Of a stretch of 64,000 nt of DNA, positions 7,341-18,039 are shown piece by piece. The DNA is from CAYQJL01 sp964612295. GTDB taxonomy: Bacteria > Eisenbacteria > RBG-16-71-46 > CAIMUX01 > WJJG01. Made by a program: the position numbers and the translations under genes. The notes beneath the pieces are model-generated. The model made no database searches. It had not been told where the DNA came from and saw nothing but the letters and a program-made list of their open reading frames with translations. Where the stretch lies: the NCBI GenBank assembly GCA_964612295.1, contig CAZTDY010000014.1, forward strand, positions 4,870 to 68,869. The letters run 5' to 3'. Numbering within the stretch: the first letter of the stretch is position 1; each line of letters opens with the position of its first letter.

Positions 7341-9524
7341 GCGGCCGTCCGCCAATCCTGAGCCCGTCCACCCGCGGTTTCCGCCGAAGACGGGCTGAGA
7401 ACCGAGCGGATCATCTGACGAACCTCTTCTTCCGGCACATCGTTGAATCTCAGGCTGTAGGTACCCATCGTCAGGCTGCGAATCACCTGCGCGGTGCCCT
7501 GGAATGCAGTGGCCCCCACGCTGATGTTCACCCTGACCGGGGAGCCTGCCGAGAGACGCTTCCCAAGCTGCACCATGGCGCCTGTCCGGGAAATGTCCAG
7601 GATGCGGCACTGCTGGCCGTCGATCGTGGCCCGGTAAGGGAAGTCCTCGATCCGGTGCCGCGGATTGCGCCGGATCCCAACAAGGTGCGCGATCCGCTCG
7701 ACCACCGATTCGGCGATGCGCACCTGGCCCAACAGATCGTCGGCCGCCTGGGTGAGATGTTCGGCGTTGGCCGCTTCGGACTGGGTGGCGTCGTCGATCT
7801 CGTGAAGGGCGCCCCCCATTGCATCCAGAGCCTGGAGCTGGTCATCCGAAGCCGCCGCGATCTGGTCCGAGAGGCTGGCGACCTCGTTCATCTGGTCGGT
7901 CACACTGGAGAATTCGGAGGCGGTCTCCTGCACGACATGCGTGCCCTCTTTGGCCCGTTCGATCGTCGAGACGATGCGATTCTCGGTGTCGCCGGCCGCT
8001 TCGGCCGACTGGGTTGCGAGGCGGCGCACCTCTTCTGCCACTACGGCGAAGCCGGCACCGTGCTCGCCGGCGCGAGCGGCCTCCACGGCGGCATTGAGCG
8101 CGAGCAGGTTCGTCTGGAAGGCGATCTCATTGATCGTCTTGACGATCGTCTGGGTCTCCTCGGCCGCGGTCGTCACCGACTCCATACTCCTCACCAGTTT
8201 CTGCATGGACTCGTCGGACCGCTGGACCAGATTGGAGGTCTCGCTGACGATGCTGTTCGATTTGCGCGCGCCGTCAGTATTGCTCCGCGCTTGTCCGGAG
8301 AGCTCCTCCAAGGTCGCGGTGACTTCCTCGAGCGAGGCGGCGTTGCGATTGGAGCTCTCCGCGATGTCCAAGCTCATCGTTCTCATCAGGCCGGCCACCC
8401 GATCGGTCTGTTCGCTGGTTTCCACGAGGCTGTTGCCGGAGCTGAAGAGATCCTTCGTCATGTTGTAGGAGAGCCCGATCGCGAACCCCAGCGCGAGGAG
8501 GATCAGGATCACGGTGAGCCCGAGCGACACCCCCTTGAAGGTGGCGATGGCCGCGGCCTGATCGGTGACGTCGAGTTCCATCGCGAGGATCCCGATGGTC
8601 TCCCCGGCATAGTCGCGAATCGGGTGGGCGACGCAAAGCGCCTGCGCCCGGCGGTCGTATTGCGTGCCGCTGACGGCGCTGCTCAGGAAGTCGGCGTCAA
8701 AGGCGGCCTCTCCGTTCGCGGTCACCGTCACGTACTGGGAGCCGACCAGCGGGTGTTTGACCGGGTCGTCGAGTTTGGTGGCGACCGCCAGGTGCTCTCG
8801 CATCATGTAGACGGACGTCGAGGTGACCCGACCACTGGTCATGATCCGTTCCAGGGCCCGGTCGAAATCCTCCAAGACCTCCACCGTCGTCAGGTAGCGG
8901 TCCTCATCGTACACGGGAGTGATCCCGCGAAAAACCATGCCCCCCCGCCCGATCTCGATTCCCATGATCGGCGTGTGCGCGGGATCGTCTTTGAGCGCCC
9001 GGAGGGTGTTGCGGAAGCCGCTGATGTCGTCGCTCTCACTCTGCTGGGGCCGGAAGAATCGCCAGAGACTGCGAATCTGGTCGCCATGTATTGAGGTGCA
9101 GGTGCGCACGCATGGGCCGTCCGGTCAGATCCTCGTAGGCCTTGTTGCTGGCCTCATACGCACTCTGGAGCGCGCCCCGGGCCTCCTGCGAGACCTTGTC
9201 GTCGGCTTTGGAGATGTCTCCCGTGAGGGCCAGGGTGGCCGCGCTGATGACGCGCCAGTCTCCGGCCAGCGTGGCGGCCTTCTGGAGGGCCATATCGCTG
9301 GTGGTCACCACGGAGGCCTCGTACTGAGTCAGGATCTGCTCACCGAAGTCCTGCATCTGCTCGTCGCTCAGATCCTCCATGTAGGTGATGGCGCCAAACC
9401 CGATCGCGCCCACGGTCACCGAGAGAATGCCCGCACCGACCAGGGTGGGGATCATCACCTTACCTTGTTGGACGAGCCTCTTGATCTTGGTGAGGGCGTT
9501 CATCTCGACTCTCGAACTCGCCAT
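7337..9524 (-). pseudogene. methyl-accepting chemotaxis protein with C-terminal PilZ domain, split by a frameshift
   Basis: Two overlapping minus-strand frames join into one chemoreceptor. The N-part starts at the ATG at 9524 behind a GGAGG site. It has a cytoplasmic tip, a first transmembrane helix (MIPTLVGAGILSVTVGAIGF) and the start of a periplasmic sensor, and stops at 9036. The second frame, open from at least 9109, continues the sensor, a second helix (GLTVILILLALGFAIGLSY), and the signalling hairpin (IAFQTNLLALNAAVEAARAG, GFAVVAEEVRRLA). It ends in a PilZ domain with RRNPRHR and DISRTGAMVQLG, the c-di-GMP-binding signatures. No clear HAMP domain is seen. One base change in length near 9070-9105 would restore one protein of about 728 residues. 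It may be a sequencing error, a recent pseudogene, or, less likely, programmed frameshifting. The gene interrupts the usual rnhB-yraN adjacency. Confidence 0.85.
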
Positions 9525-9684
9525 GGAACACCTCCGCGATACTCGCCGACTGCCGAGGGCACTCAGGAGAACTTGCGTACGGCAATGCCCTCCCGAAGCA
9601 AAGATCGACCCGGGGAGGGACTTTCCTGAGTCACCCGCCCCGTCGGCGCGCGCCAACTGGCCTCGGTTTGGCTACTTGTGAGGT

Positions 9685-10065
9685 ATGCGACCACCCCAAT
9701 GCACGACCGAACGAGGGCGGCTGGCAGAGGTCATTGCCGCCGCGTTTCTGCAACTATCTGGCTACAAGGTCGTTAGCCGGAATGTCCGCGTCGGATCGTT
9801 GGAGATCGATATGATCGCGCGTAAGGGCGATCTTGTCCTGATCGCCGAGGTCCGACTGCGCCGGCGGGGTCCGGCCGCCGCACAGGGGTGGATCTCGCCG
9901 GAGAAATGGCGGCGCCTGCATCAGGCTGCCCGCCGGATCGCCGACCGGATGCCCGGCGACGACCGGCGGCGAATCCGCATCGACCTCCTTCTTGTTTCTC
10001 AGGCATCCTTCGCGCTCGAGGTTCGGCATATCGCCGGATGTCCGCGCAGGAGGCCCGCCGATTGA
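9685..10065 (+). CDS. YraN/UPF0102 family endonuclease-like protein
   Basis: This 126-residue protein resembles the YraN (UPF0102) family, which has a restriction-endonuclease-like fold and no settled role. Expected features are visible: RGRLAEVIAAAFLQLSGYKVVSRN, then LEIDMIARKGDLVLIAEVRLRR. The latter carries the E-x-D...E-x-(K/R) catalytic pattern, with Arg (EVR) where many members have Lys (EVK). YraN commonly follows rnhB; here the chemoreceptor gene separates them. The ATG at 9685 is preceded by TGAGGT. Its stop codon lies inside the TTGACA of a candidate meaB promoter. Confidence 0.8.
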   Translation: MRPPQCTTERGRLAEVIAAAFLQLSGYKVVSRNVRVGSLEIDMIARKGDLVLIAEVRLRRRGPAAAQGWISPEKWRRLHQAARRIADRMPGDDRRRIRIDLLLVSQASFALEVRHIAGCPRRRPAD

Positions 10066-10091
10066 CACCCGGGGGACCCACTTGCTAAGGT
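10062..10091 (+). promoter_or_regulatory. candidate promoter for meaB and following genes
   Basis: A perfect TTGACA (10062-10067) overlaps the yraN stop and is followed after 18 nt by TAAGGT (10086-10091). A leader of about 105 nt would result. Near its end a TTCCCC/GGGGAA inverted repeat could form a hairpin a short way upstream of the meaB ribosome-binding site. Only pattern evidence. Confidence 0.45.
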
Positions 10092-10202
10092 CAGATCCTT
10101 GCGCGCGTTGGGGCCTCTGTGCCTGTCAGGTGCGCGCGCGCCACAACCGTTCCCCTATCCCCTAGAGGTGGGGGGAAGGCCTAGGGCGGTCGGGGAGCGT
10201 AC

Positions 10203-11216
10203 ATGCCATCATCGAAGCCCCAGGGTGGGGATCCGGACGCAACAGGGCGGCAGATCGCGCAAGATCTGGCCACACGCCTTGCCAAGGGCGACCGCCGGGC
10301 GATTGCCCGGGGCATCTCTCTCGTGGAAGACGGTACCCGCCGGGGGCGCAGCCTCCTCGATTTGATCTACAGGCGCACCGGGCGAGCACGCAGGATAGGC
10401 ATCACGGGTCCGCCCGGGTCTGGGAAGAGCACGCTGGTCCACGGCCTCGCGCAGAGCTTGCGCAAGGCCGGTGAGCGGGTCGGTATTCTGGCCGTCGATC
10501 CCAGCAGTCCCTTCAGTGGCGGGGCCATTCTGGGTGATCGAATCCGCATGCCGTCGGCCACGGGTGACGAAGGCCTGTTCATGCGTTCGATGGCCTCACG
10601 GGGAAGCCTGGGCGGGGTCGCCGCGGCAACCTACGAGGCGAGCGAGATTCTGGAGGCGGCCGGCTTCGATTGGATCCTGATCGAGACCGTCGGCGTGGGC
10701 CAGAGCGAGCTCGACGTGGTCGAGTTGGCCGACACCACCATTCTGGTGCTGGTGCCCGAGTCGGGCGACTCGGTGCAGGCCATGAAGGCCGGCATCATGG
10801 AAATCGCCGACATCTTCGTGGTCAACAAGTACGATCGTGAGGGGGGCGACCGCCTCATCAGGGATCTGGAAGCCACGCTCGATCTGAGCGGCTGGGATCG
10901 CGGCGGCTGGCATCCGCCGGTGGAGAAGACGGTGGCCGTCCGCGAGGAAGGGGTGGGTGAACTCCTGGATGCCATCGGGCGCCATGGAGACTGGTTGTCC
11001 GAAGACCCTGCCCGTCACGAGAGGATTCGCGCGGAGAAGATCAGTCATCGCGCCAAGGTGCTGCTGAACCGCAGCCTGCTCGAGAAGGTCTGGAGTGAGG
11101 GGGCGATCGATGAACAGCTCGCCGCCGCCATCGAACCGATGTCGAAACGCGAGTTGTCTCCCTATCGCTGGGCCCGGACCGTGTTGGAGAGGCTGACCTA
11201 CAATCGCGAGAGGTAG
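10203..11216 (+). CDS. meaB: methylmalonyl-CoA mutase-associated GTPase MeaB (ArgK family)
   Basis: MeaB is a SIMIBI-class GTPase that loads adenosylcobalamin onto methylmalonyl-CoA mutase and protects it from inactivation. The 337-residue protein has P-loop GPPGSGKSTL, switch/metal motifs VDPSSPFSGGAILGDRIRM, ETVGVGQSE and the guanine motif VNKYDREG. It ends in a helical dimerisation arm. Early annotations called this family ArgK transport ATPase; the context (B12-binding mutase subunit 50 nt downstream) supports the MeaB role. The ATG at 10203 follows a GGGGAG site. Confidence 0.93.
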   Translation: MPSSKPQGGDPDATGRQIAQDLATRLAKGDRRAIARGISLVEDGTRRGRSLLDLIYRRTGRARRIGITGPPGSGKSTLVHGLAQSLRKAGERVGILAVDPSSPFSGGAILGDRIRMPSATGDEGLFMRSMASRGSLGGVAAATYEASEILEAAGFDWILIETVGVGQSELDVVELADTTILVLVPESGDSVQAMKAGIMEIADIFVVNKYDREGGDRLIRDLEATLDLSGWDRGGWHPPVEKTVAVREEGVGELLDAIGRHGDWLSEDPARHERIRAEKISHRAKVLLNRSLLEKVWSEGAIDEQLAAAIEPMSKRELSPYRWARTVLERLTYNRER

Positions 11217-11266
11217 CGAGCGCGCGTGCTCGCGCGGAGCGGGCGCGCATCTGCAGGAGGAATGGT

Positions 11267-11677
11267 ATGGAGGAGAGGATCCGGATTCTGGTGGCCAAAC
11301 CGGGATTGGACGGCCATGACCGGGGAGCCAAGGTGATCGCCACCGCGTTTCGGGACGCGGGTTTCGAAGTCATCTACACCGGTCTGCATCAGACCGCAGA
11401 GATGATTGTCGATGCCGCCTTGCAGGAGGACGTGGACATCGTCTCGATCTCCGTGCTCTCGGGTGCCCATATGACGATATTCCCGCGCATCCTGGACCTG
11501 CTGAAGGAGAAGGACGCGGAAGATGTCTATGTGCTCGGCGGGGGGATCATCCCCCGGGAAGATGCCGAACAGCTGGTCAAAGCGGGGGTGGGGGCCATCT
11601 TCGGTCCGGGTACTCCGACGACCGAACCGATCGCCCACATTCGTGAGTGGTTCGAGAAGAACCGCAAGGGCAAGTAA
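11267..11677 (+). CDS. methylmalonyl-CoA mutase small subunit, cobalamin-binding domain
   Basis: The 136 residues form one B12-binding Rossmann domain. It has the base-off signature KPGLDGHDRG (DxHxxG; the His ligates cobalt), SVLSGAHM and LGGGIIP. It corresponds to the C-terminal domain of single-chain mutases and is here a free subunit, as in archaeal-type split enzymes. Its partner is the 547-residue catalytic chain at 14533-16176 on the other strand. Start ATG at 11267 with AGGAGG at 11255-11260. Confidence 0.92.
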   Translation: MEERIRILVAKPGLDGHDRGAKVIATAFRDAGFEVIYTGLHQTAEMIVDAALQEDVDIVSISVLSGAHMTIFPRILDLLKEKDAEDVYVLGGGIIPREDAEQLVKAGVGAIFGPGTPTTEPIAHIREWFEKNRKGK

Positions 11678-11746
11678 GTCGAGTAGATGTTGCCGCGAGG
11701 CAGCCCGTGCCCATAGGCCCACAGATGTCTCAGGGGGGGAAGAGGG

Positions 11747-12889
11747 ATGGACTTCGAACTCAATGAAGAACACCGGATGATTCGTGACACGGCCCGTGAT
11801 TTCGCCGACAAGGAACTCGTGCCGATCGCGGAGCAGGTCGACGAAACCCGCGAACCACCGATGGATGCGGTCAAGAAGCTGGCCGAACTCGGGTTCATGG
11901 GCATGATGGTGCCGGAGGAGTACGGTGGGGCCGGGCTGGACGATATCAGCTACGTGCTCGCGATGGAGGAGATCTCCCGCGGCTGCGCCTCGACCGGGGT
12001 CATCATGGATGTGAACAACTCGCTCGTGTGCGAGCCGATCCGGATGTACGCCAACGAGGAGCTCAAGAAGAAGTACCTCGTTCCGCTGGCCCAGGGGGAG
12101 AAGCTGGGATGCTACTGCCTGACCGAGCCGGACGCCGGATCCGATGCCGGAAGCTTGAAGACGCGGGCGGTGGAGGACGGTGACGACTACGTGCTCAACG
12201 GCACGAAGATCTTCGTCACCAACGGCGGGTTCGCCAACGTGTTCGTCGTCTTCGCCAGCACCGATCCCGAGAAGGGCTCGCGGGGAATCACGGCCTTCAT
12301 CGTGGAGGAGGATTTCCCGGGCGTGAAGCGTGGCACCCGCGAGAAGACCTTGGGGATCCGCGGCTCCACGACCTACGAGATCATCTTCGAGGATGCGCGC
12401 GTTCCGAAGGCGAACATGCTCGGCGAGCTCGGGCGGGGCTTCAAGATTGCCATGGAAGCGCTCGATTCGGGACGGATCGGGATCGCCGCCCAGGCGATCG
12501 GGATCGCGCGGGCCGCCCTGGGGCGGGCCATAGACCATGCCAAGGAGCGCCAGCAGTTCGGGCGCCCCATCGCGGACTTCCAGGCCATCCAGTGGAAGCT
12601 CGCCGACATGGCCACGAAGATCGAAGCCTCCCATCTCCTCGCCATGCGTGCGGCCTGGCTGCGGGTGAGCGAGGGGGACTACGTCCTGGCGTCCGCGCAG
12701 GCCAAACTCTTTGCCAGCCGGGTGGCGGTCGAGGCGGCCGACGACGCCATTCAGGTTCTGGGCGGGTACGGATACACGCAGGAGTACCACGTCGAACGCC
12801 ACTATCGCGATGCGAAGATCACGGAGCTCTACGAAGGGACGTCCGAAGTCCAGCGGCTGATCATCGCCCGTCGGTTGATCCGCGGGTAA
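11747..12889 (+). CDS. acyl-CoA dehydrogenase (short/branched-chain type)
   Basis: This FAD enzyme of 380 residues oxidises an acyl-CoA to the 2,3-enoyl-CoA and hands electrons to ETF. Signature segments are CLTEPDAGSDAGS, FVTNGG, GIRGSTT (FAD and substrate binding), RIGIAAQAIGIA, and RDAKITELYEGTSEVQRLIIAR with the expected catalytic Glu in YEGTSE. It resembles the butyryl/short-chain group, but substrate cannot be read from sequence. It lies 69 nt after the B12 subunit and 83 nt before a second, similar dehydrogenase; the pair are probably tandem paralogues. Confidence 0.92.
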   Translation: MDFELNEEHRMIRDTARDFADKELVPIAEQVDETREPPMDAVKKLAELGFMGMMVPEEYGGAGLDDISYVLAMEEISRGCASTGVIMDVNNSLVCEPIRMYANEELKKKYLVPLAQGEKLGCYCLTEPDAGSDAGSLKTRAVEDGDDYVLNGTKIFVTNGGFANVFVVFASTDPEKGSRGITAFIVEEDFPGVKRGTREKTLGIRGSTTYEIIFEDARVPKANMLGELGRGFKIAMEALDSGRIGIAAQAIGIARAALGRAIDHAKERQQFGRPIADFQAIQWKLADMATKIEASHLLAMRAAWLRVSEGDYVLASAQAKLFASRVAVEAADDAIQVLGGYGYTQEYHVERHYRDAKITELYEGTSEVQRLIIARRLIRG

Positions 12890-12972
12890 GCAGGATGCTC
12901 CGTGGGGGAGCGGCTAAGGGGCGAGCCGCTCCTCGAAGCAACCACGGGGTGCACAGCAGAGAAGGGACCACG

Positions 12973-14124
12973 GTGAACTTCGAACTGACCGACGACCAAC
13001 GGCTCATGGTGCACGCGGTGCGCGACTTTGCCCAGGGCGAGATCGCCCCCTTGGCCCGCGAGATGGATGAGCAGGAGTGTATCGCGCCCGGCATTCTGGA
13101 GCAGATGATCGAGCTGGGCCTGTTTGGGGCGGTGATTCCGGAAGCCTACGGGGGTGCGGATCTCGACACTTTGACCTACTCAGGGGTGGTCGAGGAACTG
13201 GCCAGGGCCTGCGCGGGCGTTTCGATCGTGCTCAGCGTCCACAGCTCGGTGGCGGCCTATCCGCTGCTCAAGTTCGGCACCGAAGAACAGCGCCAGCGCT
13301 TTCTGCCGGAGATGGCCCAGGGGAAGATCGGCGCGTTTTGCCTCTCCGAGCCCGGGCACGGCAGTGACGCCGGTTCGATCAAGACGAGCGCCCGCCTGGA
13401 CGGCGACGAGTACGTGCTGAACGGCCAGAAGGTCTTCGTCACCAACGGCAAGATCGGGACCTATTACCTCGTGCTTGCCCGAACCGATGCCGACGTCACC
13501 CCTCGCCACCGCGGGATCTCGGCCTTCTACGTTCATCGCGACGCCCCGGGCCTCGTCCTGGGCCGCAAGGAAGAGAAGATGGGCCTGCGCGCATCGGATA
13601 CGATGGAGGTCTTCTTCGAGGATTGCCGCGTTCCGGCCGACCATCTGATCGGCGGGGAAGGCAACGGGTTCAAGATCGCGATGATGAGCTTGGACAACGG
13701 ACGCATCGGGGTGGGGTCCCAGGCGTTGGGCATCGCGCAGGCCGCGTTCAATGAGGCCGTACCCTACGCGAAGGAACGCCAGCAGTTCGGCCATCCCATC
13801 ATTCACTTCCAGGCGATTCAGAACAAGATCGCCGACATGGGGACCCGCATTCAGGCCGCACGCCTACTCGTCCACCAGGCGGCCTGGATGAAGGATCAGG
13901 GCCTGGCGTTCAGCAAGCAGGCCGCGATGGCGAAGGTCTACGCCTCGGAGACCGCCACCTGGGTCACCCACCAGGCCGCGCAGGTCTTCGGTGGCTACGG
14001 CTACATGAAAGAGTATCCCGTGGAGCGCTATTATCGCGATGCGCGGGTGACCGAGATCTACGAGGGCACGAGCGAGATGCAGCGGCTGGTCATCGCCCGC
14101 AATCTGCTGCATGGGAACCGGTAG
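12973..14124 (+). CDS. acyl-CoA dehydrogenase, second tandem paralogue
   Basis: At 383 residues it parallels the preceding gene: NFELTDDQRLMVHAVRDFA, CLSEPGHGSDAGS, FVTNGKIG, GLRASDTMEVFFEDCRVP, NGRIGVGSQALGIAQ and RDARVTEIYEGTSEMQRLVIAR, with the catalytic Glu in YEGTSE. The GTG at 12973 is preferred because it aligns with the family beginning and has AGAAGGGA just upstream; the frame extends further upstream only as a shadow of the first dehydrogenase. Acyl chain preference is unknown. It converges on the minus-strand epimerase gene with a 7-nt gap. Confidence 0.92.
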   Translation: MNFELTDDQRLMVHAVRDFAQGEIAPLAREMDEQECIAPGILEQMIELGLFGAVIPEAYGGADLDTLTYSGVVEELARACAGVSIVLSVHSSVAAYPLLKFGTEEQRQRFLPEMAQGKIGAFCLSEPGHGSDAGSIKTSARLDGDEYVLNGQKVFVTNGKIGTYYLVLARTDADVTPRHRGISAFYVHRDAPGLVLGRKEEKMGLRASDTMEVFFEDCRVPADHLIGGEGNGFKIAMMSLDNGRIGVGSQALGIAQAAFNEAVPYAKERQQFGHPIIHFQAIQNKIADMGTRIQAARLLVHQAAWMKDQGLAFSKQAAMAKVYASETATWVTHQAAQVFGGYGYMKEYPVERYYRDARVTEIYEGTSEMQRLVIARNLLHGNR

Positions 14125-14131
14125 GGGATCG

Positions 14132-14532
14132 TCAGCCGGCCGACTGGCAGAGCTCGAGCAGCACGCCGCCGGTCGTCTTGGGGTGGAAGAAGATCACGCG
14201 TTTCCCACCCGCGCCCATCGTCGGCTTCTCGCCGAGTGGCTGGAGGCCCGCTTCCTTGAGCCGAGCCAGCTCCGCCTCGATGTCATCCACCGCCAACGCG
14301 ATGTGATGGATGCCCTGTCCGCGTTTCTCCAGAAACTTCGCGATCACGCTGTCCGGCTCGCTGGGAACGAGGAGTTCCAGATTCGATTCTCCCACCCGCA
14401 GATGATAGGAGACGAGTTTCTGGCTTTCCACCGGCTCGGTTTCGGTGAGTTCGAGTCCGAGCGCATCGCGGAAGATTGCCAGGCCGGCCTCGTGGTCTGC
14501 GACGGCCAGGCCGATGTGGTCGATCTTCTGAA

Positions 14533-14536
<4 letters not shown>
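14132..14536 (-). CDS. mce: methylmalonyl-CoA epimerase
   Basis: This 134-residue protein is of the vicinal-oxygen-chelate fold (glyoxalase/MCE) and interconverts (S)- and (R)-methylmalonyl-CoA between carboxylase and mutase. Visible pieces are KIDHIGLAVADHEAGLAIF, a central LVSYHLRVGESNLELLVP, GIHHIALAVDDIEAELARL and a final GGVLLELCQ. The metal-ligand His and Glu positions are retained. The ATG at 14536 overlaps the stop of the mutase gene (ATGA), so it is the last gene of pccB-mutase-epimerase. The frame upstream to 14587 is mutase coding sequence. Confidence 0.93.
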
Positions 14537-16176
<1,640 letters not shown>

Positions 16177-16192
16177 GTCGCTCAGACTTCCT

Positions 16193-17743
16193 CTAGAGTG
16201 GGATATTGCCGTGCTTCTTGGGCGGATTCTGAAGACGCTTGTCCTCCAGGAACCCCAGCGCCCGGATCAGATAGGGGCGCGTCTCCCGGGGGCGGATGAC
16301 ATCGTCGATGTATCCATAGCTGGCCGCCACGTACGGGTTCGCGAAGGTCTCGCGGTATTCGGCCACGATGCGCTTGTGTTCTTCCAGAGCGTTCTTGGCC
16401 TTCTTGAGCGCCTCGCGGAAGATGATCTTGACCGCGCCGTCGGCGCCCATCACGGCAATCTCCGCACCCGGCCAGGCGATGTTCACGTCGCCCCGAATGT
16501 GCTTCGAACTCATGACGTCGTAGGCGCCGCCATAGGCCTTACGCGTGATGACGGTGAGCTTCGGCACCGTCGCCTCGCAGAAGGCGTAGAGCAGCTTCGC
16601 ACCGTTGGCGATGATGCCGCCCCACTCCTGCGCGGTTCCCGGCAGGAAGCCGGGGACATCCTCGAACGTGATGATCGGGATGTTGAATGCATCGCAGAAG
16701 CGCACGAACCGTGCTCCTTTTCGTGAGCTTTCGATATCCAGCACCCCCGCCAGGAAGGCCGGCTGATTGGCGACAATCCCCACCGAGCGTCCGCCCAACC
16801 GAGCAAAGCCAACCACGATGTTCTTGGCGAAGTGCTCGTGGACCTCGAGGAAGGAGTCGCGATCGACGACGCGGCAGATGACCTCCCGCATTTCATACGG
16901 CTTGTCCGGCTCCATCGGCACCAGCGAGTCGAGCTCGGCGTCCTCGCGCTCGGGATCGTCGCCGGTGTCGAGTCTTGGGGGATCTTCCATGTTGTTCTGC
17001 GGGAGATAGGAGAGCAGGGCCCTGGTCAGTTCGATGCACTGTTCATCGTCCGCGGCCGCGAAATGGGCCACGCCGCTCTTCGAATTATGGGTCCAGGCTC
17101 CGCCGAGATCCTCGAAGCTCACCGTTTCCTGGGTGACCGCCTTGACCACGTCCGGTCCGGTCACGAACATGTGGCTGGTTTCGCGGGTCATGATGATGAA
17201 ATCGGTGATCGCCGGAGAGTAGACGGCGCCCCCGGCGCACGGTCCCAGAATCGCCGAGATCTGGGGGATGACGCCCGAGGCCAGCGTGTTGCGCAGGAAG
17301 ATATCCGCGTAGCCTCCGAGGCTGGCGACGCCCTCCTGAATGCGCGCCCCTCCACTGTCGTTCAGACCGATCACGGGGCAGCCGGTCTTGATCGCCTGAT
17401 CCATGATCTGGCAGATCTTCTGCGCATTCGCGCCCGAGAGCGTACCCCCAAAGACCGTGAAATCCTGGGCAAAGGCGTAGACCGGGCGGCCGTCGATCCG
17501 GCCCCGGCCGGCCACGACCCCGTCACCGGTGATGGTTCGATCTTTCATCCCGAAGTCGGCGCAGCGGTGGCTCACGAACACGCCGGTCTCCTGAAACGAG
17601 CCGGGGTCCAAGAGAAGTTCCATTCGCTCCCGCGCCGTCAGACGGCCCTTCGCGTGCTGTTTGTCGATGCGGTCCTGCCCCCCACCGAGGTGGGCTTCGG
17701 CGCGCCTTTGCTTCAGTACCTCGAGCCTCGGGTCGCTTGCCAT
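16193..17743 (-). CDS. pccB: propionyl-CoA carboxylase beta subunit (carboxyltransferase)
   Basis: The 516-residue carboxyltransferase moves CO2 from biotin to propionyl-CoA (possibly also acetyl-CoA), giving methylmalonyl-CoA. Two crotonase-like halves are visible. The first has FTVFGGTLSGANAQKI, LNDSGGARIQEGV and GPCAGGAVYSPA; the second has FEDVPGFLPGTAQEWGGII, ITRKAYGGAYDVMSS and IAWPGAEIAVMGADGAV. The start at 17743 is behind CGGAGGACC. It heads a minus-strand operon with the mutase and epimerase. No biotin carboxylase or biotin carrier subunit is in the window, so the alpha subunit must be encoded elsewhere. Confidence 0.94.
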   Translation of the reverse strand: MASDPRLEVLKQRRAEAHLGGGQDRIDKQHAKGRLTARERMELLLDPGSFQETGVFVSHRCADFGMKDRTITGDGVVAGRGRIDGRPVYAFAQDFTVFGGTLSGANAQKICQIMDQAIKTGCPVIGLNDSGGARIQEGVASLGGYADIFLRNTLASGVIPQISAILGPCAGGAVYSPAITDFIIMTRETSHMFVTGPDVVKAVTQETVSFEDLGGAWTHNSKSGVAHFAAADDEQCIELTRALLSYLPQNNMEDPPRLDTGDDPEREDAELDSLVPMEPDKPYEMREVICRVVDRDSFLEVHEHFAKNIVVGFARLGGRSVGIVANQPAFLAGVLDIESSRKGARFVRFCDAFNIPIITFEDVPGFLPGTAQEWGGIIANGAKLLYAFCEATVPKLTVITRKAYGGAYDVMSSKHIRGDVNIAWPGAEIAVMGADGAVKIIFREALKKAKNALEEHKRIVAEYRETFANPYVAASYGYIDDVIRPRETRPYLIRALGFLEDKRLQNPPKKHGNIPL

Positions 17744-18039
17744 ACCGGTCCTCCGAATTCACTAGGGTCACCATGTGCCGGGCTGCGCAAGTCCAGGCAC
17801 GGAACAGACCCCTCACTATAGGAAATGACGGCCCGGGTGGTCAAAGGGTTTGCGCCTCCCGCGTTTGAGGGGGGGCGTTCCCAATTGCTTGTCTTCAGAG
17901 GGGATAGCGGTCGTGTGGTCGGGAGACTGGCGCGCACACGGGGACGGCCTGAGCCCACCCGAGATTGACTTGGGCCGGGCTCAGGGCTACCCTCTTCCTT
18001 CTTTGCGAGGCTAGGGAGGCGAGGGGAGGCGAGATAGGT
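17744..18039. promoter_or_regulatory. divergent intergenic region between pccB and enoyl-CoA hydratase genes
   Basis: These 296 bases separate two divergent genes and must hold both promoters; no clear consensus pair could be chosen. A strong inverted repeat, CCTGAGCCC (17948-17956) with GGGCTCAGG (17977-17985), has an extra inner CCC/GGG pairing. It is followed by a pyrimidine-rich run. It could be a leader hairpin or weak terminator ahead of the hydratase gene. Confidence 0.5.

Noticed and set aside
7313..9094. Plus-strand open frame of 593 codons across the chemoreceptor
   Set aside because: The minus-strand reading has transmembrane helices, the chemoreceptor hairpin and PilZ motifs; the plus frame has none and is a shadow.
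11198..12802. Minus-strand open frame of 534 codons opposite the B12 subunit and acyl-CoA dehydrogenase
   Set aside because: Both plus-strand genes have full family motifs; the antisense translation has no family features.
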